Counted from the stretch's first letter, positions 33,564 to 42,988 are shown. The stretch: 64,000 nucleotides of DNA from Pseudobacter sp. (GCA_017849455.1 JAFIGX010000022.1:682001-746000), one strand, 5' to 3'. The notes: a model not told the origin generated them from the sequence alone. Made by a program: numbers and translations.

Positions 33564-36029
33564 CTAATTTTGACCGCCGAGGCCGCCGCCCTGGCTATTG
33601 GCACGCTTGTTCTCATCTTCCAGGCCGGTTTTACGCTGGCGGGAAGCTTTTATCTGGCTGCTTCCGAACCGGTAAGTGAAGTTCAGCTTGAACTGGCGGC
33701 TTTCCCAGCTTCCATGCGCCACCAGGTTCTGTCCGGCGAAATTGCTGGTGCCCCTCCACCTCATGGTCTTGAAAATATCGCTCACCGAAGCTTTTACGGT
33801 GCCTTTGCCTTTGAGCACTGTTTTCAGCAATCCACCATCGATGCCCCACATCTCACTGCTTTTGAAAGCACCCTGCCAGATGGAGGGAGAGATGTACAGG
33901 CCCGACATTTCACCTGTCCAGCCCTTGCCCAAACGGAAGGTCTGTTGACCAAAGAAGGTGAAGGCGAAAGCGTCGAGGTCGATCTTGCGATCGGCAGCAT
34001 TGCCGAAATCAGCTTTGTATTTGGAATAATTGGCATTCAGGTTAGCAAAAATAGAATACCATTTATACTGGAAAGGATAGCTGATATTGATGCTGGTGAT
34101 ATCCTGGGTGGCCAGGTTCTTCTTGGTGATAAAGCTTTTCGACTTCTCCACTGTATCCACCGGTGAACCGAACACATCACTGATATGGCTATAGTTCAGG
34201 GTGATGTTCAATGTATACTTATAGAGGTAAGTAAGCCCAAAGCTATTGGTATACTGCGGGCGCAACTGGGTATTACCTTTCTGATAGGTATATTCATCGA
34301 GTTTGAACTCGAAGGGGTTCAGGTCCTGGTACGCCGGACGGTCGATACGACGGCTATAGCTCAGGGTGAACTGGCTGGTCGGTTTTTTATTGAAGGTGAT
34401 CGCAGCACTGGGGAAGAGATCGGTGTAATTGCGGTCGAAAGTGGAATCATATCCGGTATAACCCGATCCATCCTTTTTCTCACCGATGGAACGTCCTTTG
34501 GCATTGGTGTTTTCAACGCGAAGGCCGGCCTGGACCATGAAGCCTTTGAACTGCCTGTTATAGTTGACATACCCGGCATTCACATTTTCCTTGTAATGGA
34601 AATTGTTGCTGCGCTCCCTGTCGAGCTCCTTCACGCTGGAATAGACATTGTAGCGTTGGAAATCATTCTTGCTATCTACATAAGAGACCTTGCCGCCTAC
34701 TCCCAGCCGGCCTTTCCAGAGGTTTTGCTCATAGTCGGTCTTGAAAGTATAGATGTCGATATCAGTCGGCGCTATCATATTATATTCATTGCTGCCGATG
34801 ATGGTGGTTTCAGTGGGGTCTTTATAAACGTTGGGCTGTAGCTGGTTGCTCTTGATCCGGTAGAGGCCATAGTCCGCGTCCATATTCAGTTCCCTTCCAA
34901 CGGTATCGGCATAACGATAGTTGAGGTTGAAGTTGGCATTATTCCTTTTCGCGTCGCTGGTATTGTCTGCGATGAGGATCTTGGCCACTTTATTCGAAGG
35001 TTGTTGTGAGATCACGGCACGGCTGTAGTTATTGATGTCCTGGTTGGCAAAAGTACCATTCACCATCATGCCCACGGTACTTCTCCTGTTGATGAAATAA
35101 TCTACCCCTGCCTTGAAGTTATGGCTCTTGTTCCTGAAATCGATGGTCGATCTCTGATCGAACAGGGTGTCTGGTTGTTTTCTCCAGAGATAGATCGGGC
35201 TTTCGTTCGTATTATAATTGTAATTATAATTACCGAAGACGTTCACATATTTATTACGGTTGTTCAAGGAGAAACCGCCGTTGTATTTAGGTGTTACACC
35301 CTGGTTGTAACCGGCAGTGACCGATCCGTTGGTACCGTAAGATTTATTTTTCTTCAAACGGATATTGATGATACCAGCGTTACCGGCGGCATCATACTTG
35401 GCGGAAGGGTTGCTGATCAGCTCGATGGATTCGATGGAAGAGCTTTGAATGGTCTTCAGGTATTCGGACAGGTCCTTGCCCGACAATGGTGTAGGCCGTC
35501 CGTCTATATAGACCTGTACGCCATTTTTACCACTGAGGCTGAGGTTATCATCTTTATCCACCACCACGCCGGGCGATTTGCGCAACAATTCAAGTGCATC
35601 CTGCCCTACGGAGTTCACGCTGTTCTCCACATTGACGATCGTTCTGTCGGCCTTTACTTCCACCATCGGTTTCCTGGTGATGACCACCACTTCTTTCAGG
35701 TTGCCGGTAGCTTTGCCGAGTACGATCTCGGGAGCGTTGATATCTCCGGAGCCGCTTACTTCGAATGAAGGTGAATTTTTCGGCGCATGGCCAACGAAGC
35801 TTACATTGATAAAATAAGAACCTGGGCGGATGCCTTCAAATGTATACTGTCCGGAAGCATTGGTGACACTGAGTTTTGCAACAGAGGAATCTTTGACTTT
35901 CTTAAGTAATACAGAAGCGCCAGATAAGGATTTGCCTTGCTCGTCTTTGACATTGCCTGTAATATGCTGTGCCTGTGTCATCAGTGCGCATAATACGATT
36001 GGCAAAAATGTCAATAGTAACTTTCTCAT
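33564..36029 (-). CDS. TonB-dependent outer-membrane receptor-like protein (CarboxypepD_reg-like plus barrel)
   Basis: An 821-residue exported protein. A signal peptide (residues 1-20) is followed by a carboxypeptidase-regulatory-like domain (about 22-108, ITGNVKDEQGKSLSGASVLL), a plug region (about 120-225: VDKDDNLSLSGKNGVQVYIDGRP and YDAAGNAGIINIRLKK), and a long beta-barrel ending in a Gly-rich tail. It is of the outer-membrane family-3 barrel type rather than SusC, and no SusD gene is adjacent. The substrate is unknown. It is monocistronic, with a promoter at 36056 and a terminator at 33512-33540. Confidence 0.88.
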   Translation of the reverse strand: MRKLLLTFLPIVLCALMTQAQHITGNVKDEQGKSLSGASVLLKKVKDSSVAKLSVTNASGQYTFEGIRPGSYFINVSFVGHAPKNSPSFEVSGSGDINAPEIVLGKATGNLKEVVVITRKPMVEVKADRTIVNVENSVNSVGQDALELLRKSPGVVVDKDDNLSLSGKNGVQVYIDGRPTPLSGKDLSEYLKTIQSSSIESIELISNPSAKYDAAGNAGIINIRLKKNKSYGTNGSVTAGYNQGVTPKYNGGFSLNNRNKYVNVFGNYNYNYNTNESPIYLWRKQPDTLFDQRSTIDFRNKSHNFKAGVDYFINRRSTVGMMVNGTFANQDINNYSRAVISQQPSNKVAKILIADNTSDAKRNNANFNLNYRYADTVGRELNMDADYGLYRIKSNQLQPNVYKDPTETTIIGSNEYNMIAPTDIDIYTFKTDYEQNLWKGRLGVGGKVSYVDSKNDFQRYNVYSSVKELDRERSNNFHYKENVNAGYVNYNRQFKGFMVQAGLRVENTNAKGRSIGEKKDGSGYTGYDSTFDRNYTDLFPSAAITFNKKPTSQFTLSYSRRIDRPAYQDLNPFEFKLDEYTYQKGNTQLRPQYTNSFGLTYLYKYTLNITLNYSHISDVFGSPVDTVEKSKSFITKKNLATQDITSINISYPFQYKWYSIFANLNANYSKYKADFGNAADRKIDLDAFAFTFFGQQTFRLGKGWTGEMSGLYISPSIWQGAFKSSEMWGIDGGLLKTVLKGKGTVKASVSDIFKTMRWRGTSNFAGQNLVAHGSWESRQFKLNFTYRFGSSQIKASRQRKTGLEDENKRANSQGGGLGGQN

Positions 36030-36055
36030 GAATTTAGTTTTGAAAAATTAGTCGA

Positions 36056-36063
36056 CAAAGCTA
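36056..36063 (-). promoter_or_regulatory. -7 box (TAGCTTTG) of the TonB receptor gene
   Basis: This is an exact TAnnTTTG match on the minus strand; the predicted start is about 20 bases before the ATG. The -33 element is not conserved. Confidence 0.5.
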
Positions 36064-36370
36064 CTTGGATGTTACAGTCGAATTTTTTGTAGCTACACCA
36101 ACGGTGATAAGTCATTACCAGTGGTATCGCTCTCAAACAGCAACAATCATACTGATATTGCATCAACTGAAAAGAAATTTTTCTTTGGTATATTTTTTCT
36201 CCAAAAAAATTCAAACGCTGACGGAAAAAGGTTTTTGAGGTGCAGATTTCACCATACTGAACAATCGTTAGTCATCGAAGAAAAATATAAAACTATTGGT
36301 TAAACATTGTTGTTGACTTACCACTTTGTGGTATCGACACCGGTATGGGACCGAAGGATAAACATAAAAT

Positions 36371-36401
36371 AAAAAAAGGTGATCGCCATTTGCGATCACC
36401 T
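36371..36401 (-). terminator. Rho-independent terminator of icmF
   Basis: A perfect 10-bp stem, aggtgatcgc (36377-36386) with gcgatcacct (36392-36401), has a 5-base loop and runs on the minus strand into a T tract (36377-36371). Confidence 0.88.
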
Positions 36402-36426
36402 GACCGTTGAGCTTGTATTTTCCCGA

Positions 36427-39400
36427 TTACATATTTCTTCTGTATTGACCACCCACTTCATACAAGGCACGGGTGATCTGTCCGAGCGAACAGTATTTCA
36501 CAGTTTCCATCAGCTCTTCGAAAAGATTGCCATTGTCGACGGCTACCTGCTTCAGCCTGTTCAGCATTTCGCCGGAACGATGTTCATTCCTTTTCCAGAA
36601 TTTATGAAGGTTATCGATCTGCTGCTCTTTTTCTTCCTGGGTGCTGCGGATCACTTCCTGGGGAATGATGGTTGGACTTCCCTTCTTATTCAGAAAAGTA
36701 TTCACGCCAATAATAGGCAGCTCGCCGCTGTGTTTCAGGCTTTCATAATAAAGGCTTTCTTCCTGGATCTTGTTGCGTTGGTACATGCGCTCCATAGCGC
36801 CCAGTACTCCTCCTCTTTCCGTGATCCGGTCGAACTCGGCCAGCACGGCATCTTCTACGACGTCGGTCAGCTCTTCGATCAGGAAGGAGCCTTGTATAAA
36901 ATTCTCTGTTTTGGCTGAGCCCAGTTCGCGGTTAATGATCAGTTGGATGGCCATTGCCCTGCGCACGCTTTCTTCGGTAGGCGTGGTGATGGCTTCATCA
37001 TAAGCATTCGTATGTAAACTGTTGCAATTATCATAGATGGCATACAGGGCCTGCAGGGTAGTACGGATATCATTGAAGTCGATCTCCTGTGCGTGCAGGC
37101 TGCGGCCGGAAGTCTGGATATGATACTTTAGTTTCTGGCTGCGGTCGTTCGCCTTGTACTTATTCTTCATGGCCTTGGCCCAGATACGTCTTGCCACCCG
37201 GCCGATCACGCTATATTCGGGGTCCATGCCATTGCTGAAAAAGAAGGAGAGGTTGGGGGCAAAATCATCGATATCCATACCCCTGCTCAGGTAATATTCC
37301 ACGTAGGTGAACCCGTTAGAAAGGGTGAATGCGAGCTGGGTGATGGGATTGGCCCCTGCTTCTGCGATATGGTAACCACTGATGCTGACGCTGTAAAAAT
37401 TCCTTACTTTCTCATCGATGAAAAATTCCTGCACATCGCCCATGAGCTTGAGCGCAAATTCAGTACTGAAAATGCAGGTATTCTGTGCCTGGTCTTCCTT
37501 CAATATATCGGCCTGTACCGTTCCGCGCACCTGCGTCAATGCCTCGGCCCTGATCTTTTCATATACTTCTTTGGGCAGTACCTCATCACCGGAAAGGCCA
37601 AGTAATTTCAGGCCCAGTCCGTTGTTGCCTTCCGGCAATCGCTCGGGTGCAGCAGGATTATAATAAACAGGGAGGGGAAGATGTTTGTATTTCTGCCTGA
37701 TCTTTTCGTGAACGATCGGCCACTCTCCATTCTCTGTGATCCATTTTTCGCATTGCTGGTCGATCGCTGCATTCATGAAGAAAGCCAGCAGGATGGGAGC
37801 GGGGCCGTTGATGGTCATGCTCACCGATGTTTTGGGATCGCAGAGATCGAAGCCGCTGTACAATTTTTTGGCATCATCGACAGTGGCGATACTGACGCCA
37901 CTGTTACCTACTTTGCCATAGATATCCGGGCGGTGGGCCGGGTCTTCGCCATATAGTGTTACGCTGTCGAATGCGGTGGAAAGGCGTTTGGCGGGTTGGT
38001 CTACCGAAACATAGTGGAATCTCTTATTTGTGCGTTCGGGCCCGCCTTCACCGGCAAACATCCGGGTAGGATCTTCGCCCTGGCGTTTCAATTCGAACAC
38101 CCCGGCGGTATAAGGAAATTCGCCGGGCAGGTTTTCCTGCAACTGCCAGCGAAGGATATCACCCCAGTCTTTGAATGTGGGCAGCGCTACCTTGGGGATG
38201 CGGGTACCGCTCAACGACCTGGTAATAAGCGGTTGCCTGATCACGTTATCCCTTACCTGGTATTCCAGGAAATCGGCCCTATACTTTTTCACGGTCGCCG
38301 GCCATTCATCCACCAGCTTCTTACATTCGGGATGCAGTTTTTCTTCAAACCCTTTTTTTACTTCCTCCAGTCCGGCGATAAGGTTTGCATTGCCTGTAGC
38401 TGCTTCTATAGCACCCTGCAACTGGTAGAGTTTAGAGGCGATCGTGCACTGCTCTGTGGCCCAGGTATCATAGGCCCGGTTGTTATCGGCGATCTCCGAG
38501 AGATAGCGGACCCTCCTGGGAGGTATGATCAGCGATTGGGTGGTAGTGTCTTTCGTATGTGCGTGCATCTCCAGTTGACCAAAACTGACACCGGTTTTTT
38601 TCTCTACTATCTGCATCAGTTTCTCGAACAATTCATTCACACCGGCGTCGTTGAACTGTGCGGCGATGGTGCCTACCACCGGGAGGTCTTCATTGGCGGC
38701 TGTCCACAGTTGGTGATTGCGTTTGTATTGTTTGCGCACATCTGCCAGGGCATCCAGTGCGCCGGCCTTGTCGAATTTATTGATGCAGACCAGGTCCGCA
38801 TAGTCGAGCATGTTGATCTTTTCGAGTTGTGAGGCAGCTCCATATTCGGGCGTCATCACGTACATGCTCAGGTTACAATAGTCGAGGATGCTGGCGTCGC
38901 TTTGTCCAACCCCCGCGCTTTCCAGTATAATGAAATCGAATCCGGCTTTCTTACAAATATCCAGTGCATCCTGTACATGGCCACTGAGCGCCACATCACT
39001 TTCGCGGGTGGCGAGTGAGCGCATATAAGCCCTGGGGGAGCTGATGCTGTTCATCCGGATACGGTCGCCCAGCAATGCGCCGCCTGTTTTTTTCTTGGAG
39101 GGATCAACAGAGATAACGGCGATGGTCTTTTCAGGAAAGGTATTGAGGTAGCGGCGTACGATCTCATCTGTTACGGATGATTTACCGGCGCCGCCTGTGC
39201 CGGTGATCCCCAGTACGGGAGCCGTAGCCGGATGGCCGGTGGCTTCTTCCGTACCATTGGGATGGTCCCCTGCATGCACCACTGTTGCGAGCTTACCTGT
39301 TTTCACAGGCAGGTCTTTCAACACCGTGGAATAATCTTTTCCGCTTTCTGCGAGTGTGATGGCCCTTGCGATCCGCCGGATATCTTTTTTCTCTCCCAGT

Positions 39401-39900
39401 GGCAGTTTGCCATTCCATTTTTCAGGGGCACGCCAGAATGCGGCAGGCTTGCTCTTCTCATTGGGTTCTTCCACGGGGAGGGTACATTGCCTGATCACAT
39501 CTTCGATCATGCCTTCCAATCCCATCTTCCGCCCATCGTCCGGGCTATAGATCTTCGTGATACCATATTTATGTAATTCGAGGATCTCCTGCGGAAGGAT
39601 AGTGCCGCCGCCGCCGCCAAATATTTTGATATGCCCGCAACCATTCTGGTCGAGCAGGTCTTTCATATACTTGAAGAATTCGACATGGCCACCCTGGTAG
39701 CTGGTAATGGCGATGCCCTGTGCATCTTCTTCGATGGCGCATTCAACGATTTCTGCCACTGAACGGTTATGTCCCAGGTGAATGATCTCAGCGCCTTTTG
39801 ATTGCATAATACGTCGCATGATATTGATGGCGGCATCATGGCCATCGAATAGGGATGCGGCTGTTACGATCCGAACCTTGTTAGCGGTTATATTACTCAT
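36427..39900 (-). CDS. icmF: Fused isobutyryl-CoA mutase (IcmF): B12 domain, G-protein chaperone and mutase
   Basis: A 1157-residue fusion. Residues 1-140 form the cobalamin-binding domain with the B12 motif LFDGHDAAI (lower-axial His21). A MeaB-like GTPase follows, with Walker A GITGTGGAGKSS at 231-242. The C-terminal two thirds are the methylmalonyl-CoA mutase-type barrel. It interconverts isobutyryl-CoA and n-butyryl-CoA (some members prefer other branched acyl-CoAs) by an adenosylcobalamin radical mechanism, and the built-in GTPase guards the cofactor. It is a single gene with a terminator downstream and a TAACTTTG box upstream. Confidence 0.93.
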   Translation of the reverse strand: MSNITANKVRIVTAASLFDGHDAAINIMRRIMQSKGAEIIHLGHNRSVAEIVECAIEEDAQGIAITSYQGGHVEFFKYMKDLLDQNGCGHIKIFGGGGGTILPQEILELHKYGITKIYSPDDGRKMGLEGMIEDVIRQCTLPVEEPNEKSKPAAFWRAPEKWNGKLPLGEKKDIRRIARAITLAESGKDYSTVLKDLPVKTGKLATVVHAGDHPNGTEEATGHPATAPVLGITGTGGAGKSSVTDEIVRRYLNTFPEKTIAVISVDPSKKKTGGALLGDRIRMNSISSPRAYMRSLATRESDVALSGHVQDALDICKKAGFDFIILESAGVGQSDASILDYCNLSMYVMTPEYGAASQLEKINMLDYADLVCINKFDKAGALDALADVRKQYKRNHQLWTAANEDLPVVGTIAAQFNDAGVNELFEKLMQIVEKKTGVSFGQLEMHAHTKDTTTQSLIIPPRRVRYLSEIADNNRAYDTWATEQCTIASKLYQLQGAIEAATGNANLIAGLEEVKKGFEEKLHPECKKLVDEWPATVKKYRADFLEYQVRDNVIRQPLITRSLSGTRIPKVALPTFKDWGDILRWQLQENLPGEFPYTAGVFELKRQGEDPTRMFAGEGGPERTNKRFHYVSVDQPAKRLSTAFDSVTLYGEDPAHRPDIYGKVGNSGVSIATVDDAKKLYSGFDLCDPKTSVSMTINGPAPILLAFFMNAAIDQQCEKWITENGEWPIVHEKIRQKYKHLPLPVYYNPAAPERLPEGNNGLGLKLLGLSGDEVLPKEVYEKIRAEALTQVRGTVQADILKEDQAQNTCIFSTEFALKLMGDVQEFFIDEKVRNFYSVSISGYHIAEAGANPITQLAFTLSNGFTYVEYYLSRGMDIDDFAPNLSFFFSNGMDPEYSVIGRVARRIWAKAMKNKYKANDRSQKLKYHIQTSGRSLHAQEIDFNDIRTTLQALYAIYDNCNSLHTNAYDEAITTPTEESVRRAMAIQLIINRELGSAKTENFIQGSFLIEELTDVVEDAVLAEFDRITERGGVLGAMERMYQRNKIQEESLYYESLKHSGELPIIGVNTFLNKKGSPTIIPQEVIRSTQEEKEQQIDNLHKFWKRNEHRSGEMLNRLKQVAVDNGNLFEELMETVKYCSLGQITRALYEVGGQYRRNM

Positions 39901-40160
39901 AAAATATTGAAATGGCTTTCCACAAGCAGAACAAAGTTAGCGGAAATAAACTAATGATCGTTAGCAGAATGAGGGTAGTAAGTTTTTATTGTTAGGTGAT
40001 AGTTAAGAACCAATTTCAATCGTTTAAATATATAGGGGCTCCTTTAATATGAGTTTTGCAATAAGGAGGAAGTTATTTATTGATTGCATGTAATACATTA
40101 ATAGTTAATATATTACACATTTAGCTCGTACTTTATTAAGAAAATACTTATACGGAAGTA
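39901..40160. other. AT-rich intergenic region before the AbiF unit
   Basis: No gene was found. It holds the icmF promoter box (39932-39939) and an imperfect inverted repeat at 40090-40116 (gtaatacatta with taatatattac, one mismatch), about 45 bases upstream of the ncRNA promoter. Confidence 0.5.
39932..39939 (-). promoter_or_regulatory. -7 box (TAACTTTG) of icmF
   Basis: This is an exact TAnnTTTG match 32 bases before the ATG on the minus strand, with no clear -33 TTG. Confidence 0.5.
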
Positions 40161-40161
40161 T

Positions 40162-40191
40162 GTGGATTATTGACCAAAAATTATACTTTTG
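40162..40191 (+). promoter_or_regulatory. Promoter of the predicted AbiF-linked RNA
   Basis: TACTTTTG at 40184-40191 is an exact TAnnTTTG match. Nineteen bases before it (40161-40164) stands TGTG, close to the -33 TTTG. The predicted start is about 40198, at the 5' edge of the structured RNA. Confidence 0.55.
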
Positions 40192-40198
40192 AATTAAC

Positions 40199-40250
40199 AA
40201 TACCTACCACGCTTCCCATCGGAACAGCGCACCTTGGTGGGTTTTTTGTT
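40199..40250 (+). ncRNA. Predicted ~50-nt structured RNA upstream of the AbiF gene (abiF-RNA-like)
   Basis: The outer stem acctacca (40202-40209) pairs with tggtgggt (40235-40242, one wobble). Inside is a second stem of seven pairs, cgcttcc (40210-40216) with gga and agcg (40221-40223 and 40226-40229, two-base bulge), loop catc. Six Ts (40242-40247) and more Ts follow, as in an intrinsic terminator. A promoter ends just before it and the Abi gene starts 14 bases after it. From memory, structured RNAs upstream of abiF-type genes have been described and act with the protein; identity to that family was not tested. Confidence 0.65.
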
Positions 40251-40263
40251 TTTATACCTCAAC

Positions 40264-41229
40264 ATGAAATTCGAAAAGAACCCGAAAACAGTTGCAGAGC
40301 AGATTGAACTTTTAAAAACAAGGGGATTGAGGATCAATAACGAGAAGTCGGCAAGGCACGAACTTGGTAATATTAATTATTACAGATTAAGTGCCTATTT
40401 TCTTCCATTCCAAAAATACAATGATCCATACCACATGTTCATGCCCTGGGCCACATTTGAGGGAGTAATGAATTTATACCGGTTTGACAGGGAATTGAGG
40501 GTAATTGTTTTGGATGCAATTGAAAGAATTGAAGTAGCACTGAGATGTAAGATCGCCTACGAATATTGTACAAGATATGGAGCCAATTGGTATGAAGACA
40601 GCTGCCTCTATAAAAGAGGGTATGGAATAGTCATGAAAAAAATGCGTGAAGAACTTGCCAGAACCAAAGAGGCTTTTATTCAACATTACTATAAGAAATA
40701 TACTTCTCCAACCCATCCTCCGTCATGGATGGCTATAGAAATCTTGTCTTTCGGTCAGCTATCCATGATGTTTAAGAATTTAAACAACAATGATGCAAAG
40801 AAAGCTATTGCAGATTACTTTGGAGTTGGGATTTCCGTTCTTGAATCATGGATTGAACATCTTGCCTATGTGAGAAATATTTGTGCTCATCATGGTCGAT
40901 TGTGGAATAGAACATTAACAGTAACACCAACTATTCCTAAAAGACCCCTTTATGAATGGATACGATTTCCCCCGGGCAAACCCGATAAGCTCTATGTAAG
41001 CCTATGCGTTATGGCTTACCTGCTCAAAATAATAACACCCAAAGACTATTTCGCAGGCAAATTAAAGACATTGGTGAGTAGACTACCTCGTACAGATCTT
41101 AAAGCAGCCGGATTCAACAAGAATTGGGAAGCAGACCCTTTCTGGAAAAGCATTCATATCTCTTCAACCTACCGGTTCAGGATTCTTTTTTTCCGATGCA
41201 GGTATTTTTACCTCTCCACAGGCAAGTAA
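40264..41229 (+). CDS. AbiF/Abi_2-family HEPN protein (abortive infection toxin)
   Basis: A 321-residue Abi_2-family protein. The start MKFEKNPKTVAEQIELL is used because an upstream in-frame codon lies inside the terminator stem. It has the family pattern GNINYYRLSAYFLPF (about residues 35-49), the block YRFDRELRVIVLDAIERIEV (72-91), and near the C-terminal part R204-x4-H209 in VRNICAHHGRLWNR, the HEPN ribonuclease motif. Members are abortive-infection or toxin-like RNases. The gene directly follows the predicted RNA, so expression may need readthrough. It is AT-rich compared with its neighbours. The family call is firm; the mechanism is inferred. Confidence 0.88.
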   Translation: MKFEKNPKTVAEQIELLKTRGLRINNEKSARHELGNINYYRLSAYFLPFQKYNDPYHMFMPWATFEGVMNLYRFDRELRVIVLDAIERIEVALRCKIAYEYCTRYGANWYEDSCLYKRGYGIVMKKMREELARTKEAFIQHYYKKYTSPTHPPSWMAIEILSFGQLSMMFKNLNNNDAKKAIADYFGVGISVLESWIEHLAYVRNICAHHGRLWNRTLTVTPTIPKRPLYEWIRFPPGKPDKLYVSLCVMAYLLKIITPKDYFAGKLKTLVSRLPRTDLKAAGFNKNWEADPFWKSIHISSTYRFRILFFRCRYFYLSTGK

Positions 41230-41360
41230 AAATGTCCGAAGATTTTATTGGTCGCCAATGGGTCGTTGGTTGTAATCTTTATTGTTAAGGGCGGATTTTA
41301 TTGCATTTTGTTCAATTTATCGATCCTCGTATCATAAATAGTACCCGGTATATAATAACC

Positions 41361-41399
41361 GATATTTCGGTCATTTTACGTATTTTTGACCGAAATATC
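41361..41399 (+). promoter_or_regulatory. hipBA operator and promoter
   Basis: Perfect 13-base inverted arms, gatatttcggtca (41361-41373) and tgaccgaaatatc (41387-41399), have a 13-base spacer. An exact TAnnTTTG box (TATTTTTG, 41381-41388) reaches into the right arm, so a bound repressor would cover the promoter. The hipB ATG is 12 bases downstream. Confidence 0.75.
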
Positions 41400-41410
41400 A
41401 GTCAATAGTA

Positions 41411-41716
41411 ATGAAAACCAAGAAGACTATATTATTACCGACTGCCGAAAAGATTTTAAAGGCACTCGGTGAAAATATCAAGCTGGCCCGTAAACGCCGG
41501 CGTTTAACAGGCATGCAGGTGGCCGAACGGGCGGGCATAGCCCGGTCAACGCTACAACTCATAGAGAAAGGCTCACCAGGGGTAGCGATGAGCGCTTATC
41601 TGCAAGTGCTGTTTGTGTTAGGTGTGGAGAAAGATTTGCTGCTGGTCGCTGCCAATGATCCATTAGGAAGAAAATTACAGGACGCCGGTTTGTTATCGGG
41701 AGGTAGAAGATCATAA
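41411..41716 (+). CDS. hipB: HipB-like antitoxin, XRE-family DNA-binding protein
   Basis: A 101-residue helix-turn-helix protein. The Cro/C1-type domain covers residues 17-70: GENIKLARKRRRLTGMQVAE, then AGIARSTLQLIEKGSPGVAM. It precedes hipA by 3 bases. A large inverted repeat overlaps its promoter, so it probably represses its own operon and neutralises HipA. Classic HipBA architecture. Confidence 0.87.
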   Translation: MKTKKTILLPTAEKILKALGENIKLARKRRRLTGMQVAERAGIARSTLQLIEKGSPGVAMSAYLQVLFVLGVEKDLLLVAANDPLGRKLQDAGLLSGGRRS

Positions 41717-41719
41717 GCG

Positions 41720-42988
41720 ATGGCAAAATCTACTCAACATATAAAACATATATTGGTATATGCTGATTGGGTCGATCTGGGAGATTCCATGTCAATGGGA
41801 ACTTTACAGGCTGAACAGGTGCGTGGCAAAGAAGTTTTTTCTTTTACCTATACCAAAGAATGGTTAGAAAAAGGGCCTGCTTTGGTATTGGATCCCGATC
41901 TCGGGCTTTATTCAGGCCCTCAATATAGCCGTGGTGAAAAAACTAATTTTGGTCTTTTCCTCGATTCTTCGCCAGATCGCTGGGGTAGAGTATTGATGGA
42001 ACGCCGGGAAGCACTTGCTGCAAGGCAGGAAGGGCGCAAACAAAAACCATTAATGGAAAGTGATTTCCTGTTAGGTGTTTTTGATTTGTATAGGATGGGA
42101 GGTCTTCGGTTCAAGTCAAATAAAGATGGTCCTTTCCTGGATACCAATGCTGCTATGGCAACACCTCCCATGACCTCGCTTCGCACATTGGAAAAAGCAA
42201 GTCTTCAATTGGAAAAAGATGACGCATTGGAAGACCCTGCATTTGTACAATGGCTGAACCTGTTGATCTCTCCAGGTTCTTCATTGGGTGGTGCACGTCC
42301 AAAAGCCAGTGTAGCAGATCCAAACGGGGAACTTTGGATTGCCAAATTCCCAAGTCGCAATGACGACCGCGATATTGGCGGTTGGGAAACTGTTGTCAAT
42401 GAATTGGCTATTAAATCAGGTATTTCAGTAGCAGAAGGAAAGGCGCGCAGATTTACCCAGCATTATCATACTTTTCTCACCAAACGTTTCGATCGTATCA
42501 GGGATAGGCGAATTCACTTTGCCTCGGCCATGACCCTGCTCGGACATAGGGATGGTATGGATGCTGCAGCCGGAGCATCATACCTACACCTGGCAGAGTA
42601 TGTTATGCGTTACGGAGCACAACCAGATACTGACCTGGAAGAATTATGGCGACGAATCGTATTCAACATTTGTGTTAGTAATAGCGATGATCACCTGCAC
42701 AATCATGGATTTTTATTGACACCAAAAGGATGGACACTATCGCCTGCATTTGATATTAATCCTATTCCATTGTCGACCGGCCTCCATCTGAATATTTCTG
42801 AACAAAGCAATGCACTCGATCTTGACCTGGCCCGGGAAGTAGCTGAAAAATTCCGTGTCAATAAAGACAGAAGGGAAATAATTATCAATAAAGTTACCAA
42901 AGCTGTCCGCCACTGGCGGGAAACTGCCGCCCGGTTTGGGATTTCCCGCAGCGAAATACAATCTATGGAATCGGCATTTTCTTATTAA
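41720..42988 (+). CDS. hipA: HipA-like serine/threonine kinase toxin
   Basis: A 422-residue full-length HipA kinase. Visible motifs are LDSSPDRWGR, the Ser-rich loop SPGSSLGGARPKA (phosphate-binding and autophosphorylation region), ELWIAKFPS (ATP Lys), catalytic NICVSNSDDHLHNHGFLL, and SPAFDINP for magnesium. HipA kinases phosphorylate glutamyl-tRNA synthetase or other translation factors and cause growth arrest when not held by HipB. All key residues appear present, so the pair looks functional. No terminator was seen behind it. Confidence 0.9.
   Translation: MAKSTQHIKHILVYADWVDLGDSMSMGTLQAEQVRGKEVFSFTYTKEWLEKGPALVLDPDLGLYSGPQYSRGEKTNFGLFLDSSPDRWGRVLMERREALAARQEGRKQKPLMESDFLLGVFDLYRMGGLRFKSNKDGPFLDTNAAMATPPMTSLRTLEKASLQLEKDDALEDPAFVQWLNLLISPGSSLGGARPKASVADPNGELWIAKFPSRNDDRDIGGWETVVNELAIKSGISVAEGKARRFTQHYHTFLTKRFDRIRDRRIHFASAMTLLGHRDGMDAAAGASYLHLAEYVMRYGAQPDTDLEELWRRIVFNICVSNSDDHLHNHGFLLTPKGWTLSPAFDINPIPLSTGLHLNISEQSNALDLDLAREVAEKFRVNKDRREIIINKVTKAVRHWRETAARFGISRSEIQSMESAFSY

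Larger units (their letters stand above)
36030..36426. other. Intergenic region between the TonB receptor gene and icmF
   Basis: It holds the TonB receptor promoter at one end and the icmF terminator at the other. I see no gene, repeat or other signal in the AT-rich 36064-36370 part. Confidence 0.6.

Noticed and set aside
37996..38832. Long plus-strand open frame inside icmF
   Set aside because: It is antisense to conserved icmF sequence and explained by codon bias.
40234..40263. Earlier start for the AbiF gene
   Set aside because: The codons lie inside the RNA stem and T tract, and the family begins at the ATG at 40264.
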